Origin: Lumbricus terrestris
Lineage: Eukaryota > Annelida > Clitellata > Crassiclitellata > Lumbricidae
Reading direction: 5' to 3'
Assembly: GCA_949752735.1 (NCBI GenBank)
Contig: OX457047.1
Coordinates: 10,250,165-10,314,164, forward strand
Length of the DNA: 64,000 bases
Both the position numbers and the translations under genes were made by a program. Position 1 is the stretch's first letter, and each line of letters opens with the position of its first letter. The notes beneath the pieces were generated by a model that did no database searches, was not told the DNA's origin, and saw only the letters and a list, made by a program, of their open reading frames with translations. Shown here in pieces: positions 32,920 to 44,895 of the stretch.

Positions 32920-33060
32920 TGGTCCACAGACAACTGATCCAACGGCAACTGGTCTACAATTCGTACACGACAACTGGTACACTATAACTGTAACACTATA
33001 GGCTAACGACAATTGGTTCACGGACAAATGGTCCACCGACAAATGGTACACAATAAAATG
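32920..33060. repeat. Degenerate ~16-bp repeat, GACAACTGGTCCAC type
   Basis: Variants of GACAACTGGTCCAC/GACAAATGGTACAC recur about eight times. A related array, ACGGACAAAATGGT, lies at 57668-57745. This is possibly the terminal region of an unclassified transposon. Confidence 0.6.
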
Positions 33061-33064
33061 TCCA

Positions 33065-33890
33065 GTGTACGCTCTTTATATACACTCAGTCTGTTAACCT
33101 CTCTTTGTCTCTTCAAAGTTGAAGCTAGAATCTAAAAATTCCAGAAAGGTAAGCACTTAGCCTACTACTGCGCCTCCACCTGATCCATATACTCCCGCGA
33201 GTCTTTATAGCACCACACTTCATGTAGATCGCGTTCCCGATAAGTCACTGATCACAGAAACAACACCGAGATTGGCGTGCACTTTTTTGGGATTTGCTAC
33301 ACCGCAATGGATAGCCTAACACGCTGGCGTAGAGAGCAAGAAGTAACGAGTTCGCGACCGTATAGACATTGCCGTCTAGAGCGGAGATGCGTTGTAGGCT
33401 GCTAATAGAGCAATTATTATTGCAGTCTGTCTGCTCTGTCAGCATAGTTAAGATTTATGAGTTCTGTGATCCAAGTTCTTGTAAATTGTTTCAATTGCAT
33501 AATTGTATACGGCAACCGGTTGCGGTCTGTCTACCGGATTGTTTCAATAAACGGAAATTATTATTATTTTATTTTTATTTTTTGCCCCGAGGTATTATAC
33601 AGTAGCCTATACCCTCAGGGACTTCACTACCGCCTAGTATAGGCTAGTTATCATATTTAAAGTTAGGACTTACCAAAGGCACAATTAGGCCTAAATTCGC
33701 CTAATCGTGTATGGAAAATCCAGCAGCTGCTAATTAAATCGCAATTCGTCAACGGGAAATGAACTGCACTCTCTCCCTCCGATATTCTATTTTAGAAGAT
33801 AGAATCCAGGTTAGGAGTACGAATTTATGCCGAAACTAATCCCATGAGGGAAGAATATGGTGCAGAGGAGACGTCACGGTACCACTGTAT
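33065..33890. other. Unassigned sequence
   Basis: Nothing is recognised on either strand. Short frames at 33245-33445 and 33369-33605 have no known motif and overlap each other on opposite strands. Confidence 0.3.
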
Positions 33891-33896
33891 TGTCTT

Positions 33897-34225
33897 CTTC
33901 TTCTTTAGGTTCTCTGCCCAGTGGCAGGTCCGAACGTCCAATGTCTCCATATTTCACGCTGTTGCGCCATGTCTTTAAGTTCTCTGTAGCCCTTTTCCAT
34001 TATCCCGTTCAGCAGTTTCTGTCTAGGTCTTCCTCTGCATCTTTTCCCCTCCAATCTTTCTTCAATTATTTCTTTCTGTAGTGAGTTTCCTCGCAGCAAA
34101 TGTCCTATCCAATTCTTTTGTCTTGTCTTTATTGCATCTAGTAGAGATCTTTTCTCGTCTACCATCGTCAGCACCTCCTCGTTCGTAATAGGCCTATGCC
34201 TTGTCCAACTAATTTTTTGTAAGCC
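33897..34225 (-). pseudogene. RTE-type LINE, C-terminal fragment 1
   Basis: The minus strand reads KISWTRHRPITNEEVL, SLLDAIKTRQKNWIGHLLRG, LEGKRCRGRPRQKLL and WRHWTFGPATGQRT, then stop and a GAAGAAGAAG tail. The 'NWIGHxLRG ... EGKRGRGRPR' block is the conserved carboxyl end of RTE-type endonuclease/reverse transcriptases. It is 5'-truncated, as is usual for LINE insertions. Two sister fragments occur at 55707 and 60160. Confidence 0.8.
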
Positions 34226-35790
34226 ATTATTATTGCATTTTATTGAATAATTATATAGATATTCGTTTAATTGACAGAATAGTCGGTCGCTTAACACTTA
34301 ACGCGACAGTTAACAAGCACGAAGGAGCAGCTAATAAAACCTAATAAACGTTTTTATACAGCATCTGTGTCATGAAGCTTTTTTGTTTTTGCTTTTACCA
34401 TGCTTAACTTTTGATCGTCTAAGAAAGCATTGCACCGCGCAACTAGGAAAGGTGAAGAAAGTGATAGTTGTCTGTGTATTTCGATGGATAGAAATCAGAA
34501 GAACCGTCATTGAAGTTAAATGTCTACCCTCCATGATAACATAAAGTTTTCTTCAGAAGATTTTATCGTTATTGGTTGCTCGAATTTCATTGCAGGTCAA
34601 GATTGCTCTTGTTGGACTTTTAATTGCAGATTATGATAATTCTGTCTTGAGTTTTATAGGCAGCCATTATTTTTGTTGATGATTATCTTAAATCGGCGTC
34701 TTTTATTGTCCGCTGCAAAGCTTCCAGTTCATTCGGCCATACTTGAACACAATCAGTATTGTTGACTAAGAGGCAAATCTTAGTGCTCTCAAACCCGTAA
34801 TTGCCCAATTCAATTTCTCCGACATCACGCAGCAGTGGAAGTCAAGTAAAAGGAGCCATGGCCCCTACTCAGCGCTCTTTGTTGTAATGTAATTAGATTA
34901 ACCTACATGTACATGGGCATTATGAGGTTAATAGAAATGTCTAGTTATCGACTGTAGGTCCATCTGATTTACACCCGAAGCATGTTTCAAAAATTGTTCC
35001 CATGCGCCTCACTAGCAAGATATTGGCAAGTTGGCAACATTACTAAATTATCAATCATTTCACTGTATGCATAGAGTGCGTTACTTAGTTCACGTGTTAG
35101 ACAATCAACGCATTTTCTGAATTCTGAATTCTGAAGCAATATTTAAATGATGAACTTGAACATTTTTTAAGAGCGACACTTGGTGGTATTAATCACACGT
35201 AGATAATAATTATCAGCTGGTCGGTCACTGAGTTGCGTCGCATTTGATGTTCCACTAAATTGAAATGTAAATTTTCAATTGGATAATCAACATTGAAGTC
35301 ATCACAGCGATGAATTTTAGGAATATTTTCTGCCACAATAGTGGGAATTGGGAAATTCTAAATTTCGGCGTAGGCCTAATTCATCAAAAGACATTAGCTT
35401 CAGTCAGTAGGTATTTCGATGATGATAAAATCGATGATAAAATTAATGCGCGCACAATTTCCACAAAATAAGCCACAATCGCAAAACACTATTTTGGTTT
35501 TTATTCTTCTAAAAATCCCTTTCCCCATTTTAATTTATCGACTCGTTTTCCCCCGTTTTATTGTTTTTTTATGTGTGAGCTTATTTGATCATTTGCGGTT
35601 TGTTGCTAGTTTGTTGCTAGTAGCCTAATTATTGTCCTTACATTTTTAAACTGTCCATACGAAAAACCTGTGGACCGAATGACTCGTGTGCAGAACATTT
35701 TGATATAATTATATTTCATTCTGACAACTGCACTTGTGTGGCTCTTTAAGTTCTTTATTATCCACCGGTGGCGTATACGTGCCGTCCGCG
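34226..35790. other. Unassigned AT-rich sequence
   Basis: About 1.5 kb without a recognised gene, RNA or repeat. Frames are short and lack motifs. Confidence 0.35.
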
Positions 35791-35794
35791 TCCC

Positions 35795-36245
35795 CCTCTC
35801 TCTCTCTCTGTATATCTATCAGTCTGTCTCTCCCTATATCTGTCTGTCTGTCTCTCTCTCTATGTCTCTCTCTGCCTCTCTCTCTCTCACTGTCTCTCTG
35901 TATATCTGTTTGTCTGTCTCTCTCTGTCTCTCTGTGTATAGCTGTCTGTCTGCCTCTCTGTATATCTGTCTCTGTTTAAGTATGTATAGACAAATGTATG
36001 TATGCATGTATGTATGTATGTATGCATGTATGTATGTATGTATGAATGCATGTATGTATGTATGCATGTATGTATGTATGTATGTATGTATGTATGTATG
36101 TATGTATGTATGTATGTATGTATGTATGTTATGTATGTATGTATGTATGTATGTATGTATGTATGTATGTATGTATGTATGTATGTATGTATGTAGGCCT
36201 ATGCATGACTGCATGTATGTCTGTCTGTCTTTCTGTCTGTCTTAC

Positions 36246-36289
<44 letters not shown>

Positions 36290-36300
36290 GTTCTCTCTCC
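35795..36300. repeat. Compound microsatellite: TCTC/TCTG, then ATGT, then GTCT
   Basis: 35795-35960 is TCTC/TCTG, 35995-36195 is about 200 bases of ATGT with few breaks, and 36217-36292 is GTCT. The long Met-Cys-Val-Tyr and His-Thr-Tyr-Ile frames on both strands come from the 4-base period and are not proteins. Confidence 0.95.
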
Positions 36301-36634
36301 ATCTCTCATGTCTACAGCTGGCGCATTTGCGTTCCTGTCCTAATATTATGTTAATTCAGTTTCCATTTTTCCTACTTCTTTGTCTGCCCGCAAGAGATCT
36401 TTTTACACTTCATAAATACCTTAAATTTGTCGGGATGCACCGGAGGCTTAATAATTATATAGTACTGGAATGCGTATGAGGACTTCGAGCGGAGGTCAAC
36501 CCATTCTATCAACGAATCGTGGCTTTCTACCGCTATATACTGGTGACCCGCTCTCGCTGCCAGACCCCCATCCACCAAGCTGTCACCCATAGACCATTAA
36601 TAGGCTATTGCAGAAGTTAGTTTGTGAGATTCGA

Positions 36635-36965
36635 TTCTCTTATTGTATTGTATTGTATTGTATCTGACCATTTATAAAGCGCTTCTCGCAGCAATAACCT
36701 TAAATCCACCACTGGTTGCTCTCTGCCAGTGCCAGTCCCAAGCCTGGATAAAGGAGGAGGACGACACTAATCATCTTTGATATTGTAGTGTCATTAAACA
36801 TGTAACAATTAGACAATAACCTTTCAGAAGCGCTCCCAGTGCGTGCAATCTAAAGAGAAAAAGCAGGTTTTGAGGCGAGAGAAAGACGAAGGAAAGACTG
36901 CCAGAGAGGATGGCTGAGCGGACTGATGGTGGTAGTCCATTCCATATTGAGGGACATAACATTAT
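36635..36965 (-). pseudogene. CR1/L2-like LINE, C-terminal and 3' fragment
   Basis: The minus strand reads PSIWNGLPPSVRSA followed, out of frame, by remnants like LSFVFLSPQNLLFLFRL. The family consensus is LWNxLPxxIRxxxSLxxFKxxLKTYLF. It then ends in AGCGCTTTATAAATGGTCAG and a TACAA-type repeat (36640-36661). A related but shorter fragment is at 54120-54400. Confidence 0.6.
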
Positions 36966-37600
36966 ATCAGTTTATCTTATATCAATATCTCCATTAGGTT
37001 AAAAGACCCTTGTCCTGAAGTTTACTGAGTCACCAATCTCTATATTTATACTATACTGGGCTAACAACTGCATGGTCCCTTTTCTTCACCATACAATAAA
37101 TCAGACACAGTAATTACGATCGGCATATTCAATAACTAAAGATTTACGAGGTTAAATAAGTCGTACGGCATAGTATTTCACCTCAACTGACAGCCACAGT
37201 CTGCTCTTTCAACCAAGCTTACGTGTTTAATTCAAATCGGATGATTCAATAACTAGCCTATTAATATTAACACAAGCAAACTGACACATCACCAATTCCA
37301 CTAACCTAAAACAGCGCGTACACTATTAAATTCGGTGGCATTAAGCACAATAAGAGACTCTATAGGCTACAATGTACATTAATTGCACAGCATTTCCTTA
37401 AAGTTGGTCATTTTGGATTCTATTAGCGCGAGGCAAAGAAAGGGTCTTGATATGCTCACTCAACCCGGCGGGCTCAGCTCTTTACAAAATGTGCACGCAG
37501 TAGGCTTATCGCCTCAGTCTAGTAGGCCTGCTTGACCACTTAAAATGCAAAATGTTATGCTTGCAGCGATTACAATATTATTTATTCGCAGTCGCAACCC
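36966..37600. other. Unassigned sequence
   Basis: No gene or repeat was recognised here. Confidence 0.3.
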
Positions 37601-37712
37601 ACACCCCAGATGAAGAAAAGTTGAAAAAGGCAATTCCGCGTGTAGGCCTGTTTATTTTTGCAAATTAATTTCCATCTGCTTTGTTTTGAACAATGGCACT
37701 AATAAGTAACTT

Positions 37713-38012
37713 GCCTAGTTAGCTCCACCGGTAAGCGAGAGCGGCATTCGTCTGTTGGTTGCAACGGACTGCGGTTCAAGCCCCGGGCTGGGAGTTGACA
37801 TTCAGAGATTTAGATATCTCGGGCTAGCACGTGTGGGACGCAGGGGTGCAAGCTCCTGCGGAGCGACCTTGGGCAAGTTGCTTGCCCATCATTGTCTGTG
37901 GGGAAGGCAACGGGAAACCACCTCACTCATCTCATCCCCAGAGGCGTAAAGCCAATGAACCTGCCTACGGGCAGAGCACCATCATCATCATCATCATCAA
38001 TAATAATAATAG
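37713..38012 (+). mobile_element. tRNA-derived SINE, family S2
   Basis: A tRNA-like head has an A box (TTAGCTCCACCGGTAAGCG) and a B box (GGTTCAAGCCC). The body includes GGGCAAGTTGCTTGCCC and GGGAAGGCAACGGGAAACCA. The tail is ATC repeats followed by AAT repeats. The inserted segment interrupts the M1-like sequence between AATGGCACTAATAAG and GGTATGTTTATTTCT, which are continuous at 44440-44465. Confidence 0.82.
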
Positions 38013-38228
38013 GTATGTTTATTTCTACTAGATAATTTTTAATTTTTTACTCTGGTTTTAGCGCACTTAGAACACTTGGAACACTTAGAATCGCAAATAA
38101 ATTCGAGCTGAGTTGCTCTGAACATTGTTTAGGACACTTAAAACAATTGGAATCACTTAGAATTTTGATGAGGCTACCGGTTCTGCATAAATTTTCCAAT
38201 TATACTCATTTTGTAAAAAGGATATAAT

Positions 38229-38415
38229 GGGGGCGCGGTGATGCAGCAAAAGGGCTGTAGGTTCGAATCCACCTCATATCGCCGCGTAGGAACCTTGGGC
38301 AAGTCTTTCGCATGCAATTGCTCAGCGCTTCGGCGTGAAACTCCGATGCAATGTCCGCTGCATTCGGGAGCGCCTCTGAGTTTTAAGGGACGCTATGACA
38401 AATGCGTATACAAAC
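38229..38415 (+). mobile_element. tRNA-derived SINE, family S1, copy 3
   Basis: GGGGGCGCGGTGATGCAG, a shortened head with B box GGTTCGAATCC, GCATGCAATTGCTCAGCGC, then GGGAGCGCCTCTGAGTTTTAA and GACGCTATGACAAATG. The A box region is partly deleted compared with copy 2. Confidence 0.75.
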
Positions 38416-38540
38416 AATAATGGTTTATCCCCAGGATGATCTATACCGGTATATTCCATCAGGGGTGATAGATTAATTCCTCCCACCGGATAGCTTTAAA
38501 GGGGATGGAATACCCCGTGACACCGGCCTTAGCACAAATG

Positions 38541-38906
38541 CTAGATCTATCTATGGCAAAGCATGAATTTGGGCGCTCCAATCAAAGCATATATTGGGCG
38601 CCCCGGGAAAAGCATAGGTCTACATTTGGCGCTCTCAGATTCCACTCAATTATTCAGCTCACGTCAGAATCAAAGGATGAACTAACTATCCAGAGCCTTG
38701 TAGCCTATACATCGCCTACGCTCAATTGAGTTATTTATTATACTTTTCAATAGTACACTTAAGGCCGAATTATTCAATTGTGCGGAAAATGATTATAAGT
38801 GGAAATCTATTGAAACACACTTTTTGTCGAAATGGTGCCGATTTCGGGGAAATGGTGCCCCCAGACTTTGGCGCCACAGGCAACTGCTTGTTTTGGCCAT
38901 GCCATA
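38541..38906. other. Unassigned sequence
   Basis: No gene was recognised. The phrase 'GCGC.CC' with 'AAAGCATA' at 38570-38640 is weakly repeated (TTGGGCGC, TTGGCGCTC) and reappears at 56900-56945. Confidence 0.3.
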
Positions 38907-39292
38907 GGCCGGTGTCACGAAATAAAGTCTCCCCCCGAGACAAAGTCTCTCCCCGAAACAGAGTCTCCCCCTGGCTGAAACTCTGTATTGGAAGAAATTT
39001 TCTGAAGTAAAAGTATTATATGTTTTCTTGTTATATAATCTGGCAACGTAAACTAACCGTTTAACCTGCTCATCTCTAAATTTGATGCAACTGTAACCAA
39101 TTTTACGCTGAACGGGGAGACTTTATTTCGTGGACGGCGGAAATATTCTCTCCCCACGGAGACTTTATTTCGGAATAAAGTCTCCGGGGGCGAATTTATT
39201 CTGGAACAGATCCTCCGGGGGGAGAATCTGTTTCGAAATAAAGTCTCCGGGGGGAGACTTTTAGGGGAGAGACTCTGTCACGCGACACCGGC
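38907..39292. mobile_element. MITE family M1, short form, copy 1
   Basis: Left end GGCCGGTGTCACGAAATAAAG, right end CTCTGTCACGCGACACCGGCC. Many AAAGTCTCCCCC/GGGGGAGACTTT segments lie inside. It is homologous along its length to 56506-56888. Confidence 0.82.
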
Positions 39293-39299
39293 CCTGGTA

Positions 39300-41300
39300 C
39301 TGAAGCTAACCTTGATCTAATGAAAATCATCGAGCATTCTGCCAATGTGGGTAATTCTGCATTCATGATTGTTTGGATATGAATTAAGCTTTTGAAAGTG
39401 TTGCACATGACATATTGTTCGACTAATTGTTACTAACTGGTATGCCAACCCCATAGTCATTTTATCCTAGAAAACTCGTATAGAAAACTATGTGGTTAAG
39501 GTAGCTTACGTTGGGACTTGGGACAGTGGCTTGTGGGTACTGCTTCTCAGCAGGCCCGGCCCTAGGGTTTGCGTGGCCCAAGGCAGCAGCGAGTCTCCAG
39601 GCAAAGATTTACTAAATTCATCACCTGTCAATACAGCATTGACACTATAATTATGTAGACCTATTTAAGTAATGCAAAATCATGGGCGCCCTCTGGAAAA
39701 TTAACACCGATTTTTAACAACAAAGTTTAACTTTTGACACATTTATTTGCGTCAAAGCACTAACGAGGTTAATGATTCTCAGGCTGAAACGGAAAAATTT
39801 ACATTTAGACACCTATGTGAACAATCCATGTTCTTAATTTTCTGCTTTGAATTTGTCAAACTCGTGCTAAAAAGTTACCATTGTGCTGTGCTCTCTCCAA
39901 CTAAAATGTCTGCAGGCGCCCATGTTGAAATTGAAGTTAATGGACATTCACATGCAAATCTGGCTATTAACCCTAGCAGTTTAAATGAAAACAATAACAA
40001 GGACTATTTTCAATTTAACTAGTTAAATATCTAGCATCTAAAATAGGATGCCAATAATTGACATATTTCCGATTCCTTCTAATTGAACCTTTGAAATGTT
40101 GTAGGCCTATTCTCTATCGAGGAGGCCTGTGCTATGGACAAAGATGTCAGTGTTATCTTACAAAAGTTTTCGCAAATCTTCCCTAATCTTACCTAATTTG
40201 ATGTAGACCTATGCGACATCTGAAATGATTTCACAATGGAACATCTTTTTCAATTGAAAAAAGCTAATTTAGTGAGCCATTCTCAAAATAGGCCTATAGG
40301 TCCATTGTTGATCGCATGGAAGTTTTAATGAGTCTTAGCTATTGGTTAATTTAAAAAAAATTAATTCAACGTTTAGACCTGCAAAATAAGTCTAGCTGTG
40401 ACTCGGTTTAGCATTAGATGTATAGATCGTTGTATGAACTTGTATCTCAAATCATCTATCACATTCACATTGACTGCAATTGAGCATAGTTGAGTTGCTA
40501 CGTAACCATTATCAATCTAAAAAAATTTAAAAAAATTATAGCCAGCTGCGCGGGGCTCTGGAAGCGCGGGGTCCAAGGCGGTCGCCTCGCTCGCCTTGCC
40601 CTAAGGCCGGGCCTGCTTCTCAGTGACATCTAGTGTGAGACAACGGAGTGTTTTATCGCTCTTCCTCTTTAACTCTTTAACATATAATTCATTAATATGC
40701 TTGTCGTGCAACTGCGTCAACTTGATATAGGATGTCACATAAATACACAATTATTTATAGACGGTCTACTCTCCGAGGACGATTGGTCGTTAAGATGCTC
40801 CTCTGCTGAGGTCTGCAAGGTCAAGCATCCTTGCTTGTCCTTTTATAATGATGAGAATAAATTCATCCATTCCATGTCTCATCGCATCGCGTAGATGTAG
40901 ATCGACTCACAGTACTCCCATAAATCTGGGGGACGTCTCGAATCCTTGATCTCAATCAATAATAAATAACAGGGTGTGGTGCCTAATCATCGTCAATCAC
41001 TTAACCGTAGACTCGGAGCCTCTACAGCGCCCACAAAAGCGAAGGAGCGGAACGAGCTTATTCTAAGTGATGGCTAAATACGTGCTTCCAATGATTAGGT
41101 ACTTGAGACTTTTGTCAATTGCTTTCAATTTTGTTGCTGAACCAGTAAGATTTTCTTTTTTTTTATCTCTTTGTAAATTGGTCCATGCACGACGTCACGA
41201 CGTGTCGCAGATCTTAAGATGGTGGCTCATTAAGGATACCTTTACAAGAAGGCTACTGCTCGCCAATGTTAACTTACGTCACAGGCGCGGTTATATACGG
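39300..41300. repeat. Duplicated block D, copy 2
   Basis: Partner of 1100-2810 (landmarks given there). After removing the hAT element at 39551-40615, sequence on either side is continuous with copy 1. No coding sequence is evident. Confidence 0.7.
39551..40615. mobile_element. hAT element, family H7
   Basis: Ends CAGGCCCGGCCCTAGG and CTAAGGCCGGGCCTG, target duplication CTTCTCAG at 39543-39550 and 40616-40623. An inner pair CATGGGCGCC (39681) and GGCGCCCATG (ending 39924) may be a second, nested element. The open frame at 39747-40022 matches nothing known. Confidence 0.92.
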
Positions 41301-42317
41301 TACACGGCATCAAAGGCTTTTCCAAAGTCGTGAAACGAGAGCAACATCACCGTTCTGAGAATTGTAGTGATTGCGATAAATATTCAGGATCAAAGCCTCA
41401 GTAAATCGAGATGCCTCCTATCCTAGTCCTTCAGAAAGTTCTTCCGCTCTTGATGTTGTCAGTTGCGAATGCAGGAATTGACTCTTAAAGGGTTAACAGA
41501 GATTGACCAGAACTCACCAGATGCTATAATTATACTCGTATATAGGTGATGGCACCTCAGACACAAGTTCAATAATTACTTTCTTTCCCTTCTTAGGTAT
41601 ACGCTTATAATTTTTATCAACTGCTTGGTTAAATGGATCAAGACTTCAGAGTAGACTGGAACAGTCAACAAGATCAGTAACCACGATGGCAAGCGATCTC
41701 CTCCGTCAGCCTTGTGGTGCAGGCGGTCGTCGTGGGTCATTCAGAGGGTCCTTTGAAGTCAAAATTGCTGTGACCTCTTTTCCTCCAGTAATTCACTAAG
41801 GCGAACGGCAAATCAATTGTGCGGTCTATCCATGTCTGTACACGAGGATATACGCGGGGTATACAGCGTGTACTCACCTCACAAAGAATTCAATGGGGAA
41901 AATGTGTGAGAAATGAAATTACGAGCAGAATGTAGTCAAAAATCGCGGAAAGTTGTGACTTTTAGACTGTCGTGGACGCGCAATGGGTAAAAGTAACATG
42001 GGGAAAAAGTGACGACTAAAAATGATCGTCAGAAATTTTGTGTAAAAAAGTCGATTTTTTCGGCCGGCGTGTATACTCACGTCAAAATTTACCAGTAGGC
42101 CTACTGTAACAGCCCTGGCTCTAGCCTATCTGTCTTGACTTCTTATTGGGATTGAGCGTTGAAAGGTTTGCTGCAACAATGGCTTTATGGTCGGACTTTG
42201 TCGCCTTGTAGCGTATACTCAAGTTTGCTCGGTTCAGAGAAGAATAGTCGATAAAAAGCACTGTTGCTCTGTGTTGGTTGTCTGATCATATAGGCTAGGC
42301 ATGCCCGTATAGGCCTA
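41301..42317. other. Unassigned sequence
   Basis: About 1 kb with no recognised gene, RNA or repeat. Weak similarity between 41830 and 42085 (TATACGCG/GTATACTC..) was not informative. Confidence 0.3.
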
Positions 42318-42445
42318 CTAGGGTGACCATACGTCACGGTTTCCGGGACATGTCCCGGTTTTTTGTGGTGCGTCCCGGTGTCCCGACACCTATGGCAAAA
42401 GGGCAAAATTGTCCCGGTTTTTTGACAGGAGGGAAACTTGAATAT
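42318..42445. mobile_element. hAT-like terminus, CCCGGTTTTT type
   Basis: AGGGTGACCATACGTCACGG with TTCCGGGACATGTCCCGG and further CCCGG repeats resembles a known style of hAT end. The other terminus was not found, so the element is a fragment or its limits are unclear. Confidence 0.45.
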
Positions 42446-43507
42446 TAACAACGTCAATTTTATGTGAATGACAGAACAAAGTATAGTTTCTAACCCAAAA
42501 AGTAGTCGTACAAAAGAAAAGTCGTTGATTTATGTGGAGTATCATATTACATCTTTAAGTTAGTGAGTTAAGTTAGGATAATAGGTTTTAAGAATTATCC
42601 AGACGTAACAAGAAAGGTTTCATTATAGGCCGACAATTTCAGTGGAGGCATCAGATCTAAATCATTTCTGCAGCGACGGCAGGTCGCGTCAGGGTCATAA
42701 TGGGAGTTATACAATTGTCAGCATTGAAATAGTAGAGCAGTTTCTTTCAGATGACAGCTTAAAATGCTACCATTGTAATGATGACATTTTAAAAAAAAGG
42801 TTGTGAGGGGCACATGCCCTTTAAAAAAACCCCTTTCCTGCTCGTTTGTCCCCCGGAAACCTTAAATCTTCCCCTGGACTAAATTAGACTACACAATGAG
42901 CGCCGATTGAGAGTGTTCTCAATTATGAAAGAGTGCTGCACTCAGTGCACTGACGACTCGATCAGGTTGTAGATTTCTACACTGAAGTCTATGCTCCGCA
43001 TTACATTTAACTATGATCGCACCTGCAACAATACTTTCGAAAATCGTTCTCAGAACAGAACTCAACCTAAAATTTTGTTATGATTCCGAGAAATATCAGC
43101 AACTTTAAACTTCGTCAAAGTAGGCTATACAGTATACTATTATACCTAAGCAGCAATAGCCTAGTTGCTGTTGACTGGAGTATCATAGCCTATGATAGGA
43201 GTTAGACTTTCGTATGCGCCTATAATAGTCCTGTAGTTAAGAAATTACAATCGGCAGTTTCCCCACTACCTCTTGAATAAGTTCAACTGAAAATGCGTAG
43301 GCCTAGTATAGGAAAGAGGGAGGAAAGGGCTGCGACGAATGGATAGGCCTATAGTTCAGAAGAAGTCCACATAAAATTATGTCCATGAGTCCGAATGCGA
43401 GAGACGAAGAGGGATTTATAGGAGCTGGCTGTCTCTAGGGGCAACCTGCAGGCAGTCAGAAAGCCACATGAGGTCCTGCCAGAGCTGCACACCGAATGAC
43501 GTCAGTA
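42446..43507. other. Unassigned sequence with one minisatellite-like phrase
   Basis: At about 42735-42800 TTAAAATGCTACCATTGTAATG reappears, the core of the 85-bp minisatellite and hAT H6, so a decayed relative is present. The rest, up to the N gap, shows no gene. Confidence 0.35.
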
Positions 43508-43707
43508 NNNNNNNNNNNNNNNNNNNNNNNNNNNNNNNNNNNNNNNNNNNNNNNNNNNNNNNNNNNNNNNNNNNNNNNNNNNNNNNNNNNNNNNNNNNNN
43601 NNNNNNNNNNNNNNNNNNNNNNNNNNNNNNNNNNNNNNNNNNNNNNNNNNNNNNNNNNNNNNNNNNNNNNNNNNNNNNNNNNNNNNNNNNNNNNNNNNNN
43701 NNNNNNN
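43508..43707. other. Assembly gap, 200 N
   Basis: Exactly 200 N, probably a placeholder length. The sequence entering it (GACGTCAGTA) and leaving it (TACTGACGTC) are reverse complements, hinting at a palindromic or inverted-repeat region that could not be assembled. Confidence 0.98.
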
Positions 43708-44018
43708 TACTGACGTCTTCCGTGCTGATCGAGTGGGTCGTAAAGCGACCTCTAAGAGCGCAGACTCTCAACAGACACCATGCTAAGGCGATGCGTTCAA
43801 TCCTAAGAGACCAATAAGTACGTCACGAATACGTGCGTCGTGACCGCCGTTTAGGTCAAGGACTTAAGACAAAGTTAAAGGACTTAGGATAAAGTTAAGC
43901 TTTGGCTATATATAACATCTACTCGAAAATTAGTGGCAGCTGTCCATCAGAATTGTACTCAAAAGAATACCGATCTATATCAACGAGAACTGTAGTAGAA
44001 CCTAAAGTTATACTAGAC
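43708..44018. other. Unassigned sequence after the gap
   Basis: No gene was recognised. AAAGGACTTA.GA.AAAGTTAA is repeated at 43857 and 43877. Confidence 0.3.
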
Positions 44019-44893
44019 CAGGGGTCTCAAACACGCGGCCCGCGGGCCGCATGCGGCCCGCGAACCCGATTAATGCGGCCCGCGAACAGCCACCGGGTTT
44101 TTTTTTATTTTTTAAAGAAAGAAATCGGTTTCAACGATTTTTGCAGTTTTTTGCGATTTGAGTCTAGGTTTAAACTGCTTTCTACTCCTTTTGATGTGGA
44201 CATAGAATCCACAACAGCAGATATAGGAGTATGCATTATATACAGATGGAGTTACTGTACCTTCAGTGTGAAACAACGCCGAAGCAGAAGTAGGCTACAG
44301 CGAAGTTTGTGTGCCGTGGTCGCAAAATAGAGTATCCCCGTAATAATCTTATATCCCCAGATGATGAAAAGTTGGAAAATGTCACTTCCGCATGTGTTTA
44401 TTTCTGCAAATTAACTTCCGTTTGCTTGGTTTTGAACAATGACACTAACAGGTATGTTTATTTCTATAAATTTGGTGACTGCTTTGGAGAACTTAGAACA
44501 TTTAGAACACTTAAGAACATTCAGAGTCTCTAGGCCTAACTAAATTCGAGTTGAATTACTCTGAAAAGTACTTAGGATTCTTAAAAAATTAGAGTCATTT
44601 TAAATATTGATTACAGCATAATTTCTTCAATTATTATACGCACAGGAATTTCTAGATAATTGGTATGGAATAGTTTTTCAGTTTTTGTTTGCTGTACAAT
44701 TATAGTTACACTTAAAATATAATATTATGTGAATTTTACATCATCTATATTATCCTTACAGTATTGTATGCTGCAATGACACATAACTAATCCTATAGTT
44801 TCACGTGCACGATTTTATTTTTATGTTGCGGCCCGCGAGTCACTGAAAATTTCCAAATGCTGCCCACATGCTGACTTGAGTTTGAGACCCCTG
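44019..44893. mobile_element. hAT element, family H8, containing M1-type sequence
   Basis: Ends CAGGGGTCTCAAACACGCGG and GAGTTTGAGACCCCTG, target duplication TACTAGAC at 44011-44018 and 44894-44901. GCGGCCCGCG repeats lie next to both ends. The middle (about 44325-44640) is an M1 relative (AAATAGAGTATCCCC, then TTAGAACAC repeats). It inserted at the edge of the 21-bp minisatellite. Confidence 0.93.
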
Positions 44894-44895
44894 TA

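Larger units (their letters stand above)
37605..38540. mobile_element. MITE family M1 relative carrying two SINEs
   Basis: The right end GGGGATGGAATACCCCGTGACACCGGCC (38512-38539) resembles the M1 terminus. The body shares TTTATTTYTGCAAATTAA, TTGGTTTTGAACAATG and repeated TTAGAACACTTRGAA with 44340-44640 and, inverted, with 20640-20890. It is interrupted by SINE S2 (37713-38012) and SINE S1 copy 3 (38229-38415). The left edge is uncertain. Confidence 0.55.

Noticed and set aside
35736..36479. 247-codon plus-strand frame and overlapping Met-Cys-Val-Tyr or His-Thr-Tyr frames
   Set aside because: These are the product of ATGT, TCTC and GTCT microsatellites; no domain lies outside the repeats.
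37713..37800. A tRNA gene
   Set aside because: The tRNA-like head is followed by a SINE body with ATC/AAT tail, and it interrupts a transposon.
39747..40022. 91-codon ORF
   Set aside because: It lies within a hAT element with an 8-bp target duplication, lacks a motif, and overlaps possible inner inverted repeats.
43468..43786. Three frames spanning the N gap
   Set aside because: They consist almost wholly of undefined residues.
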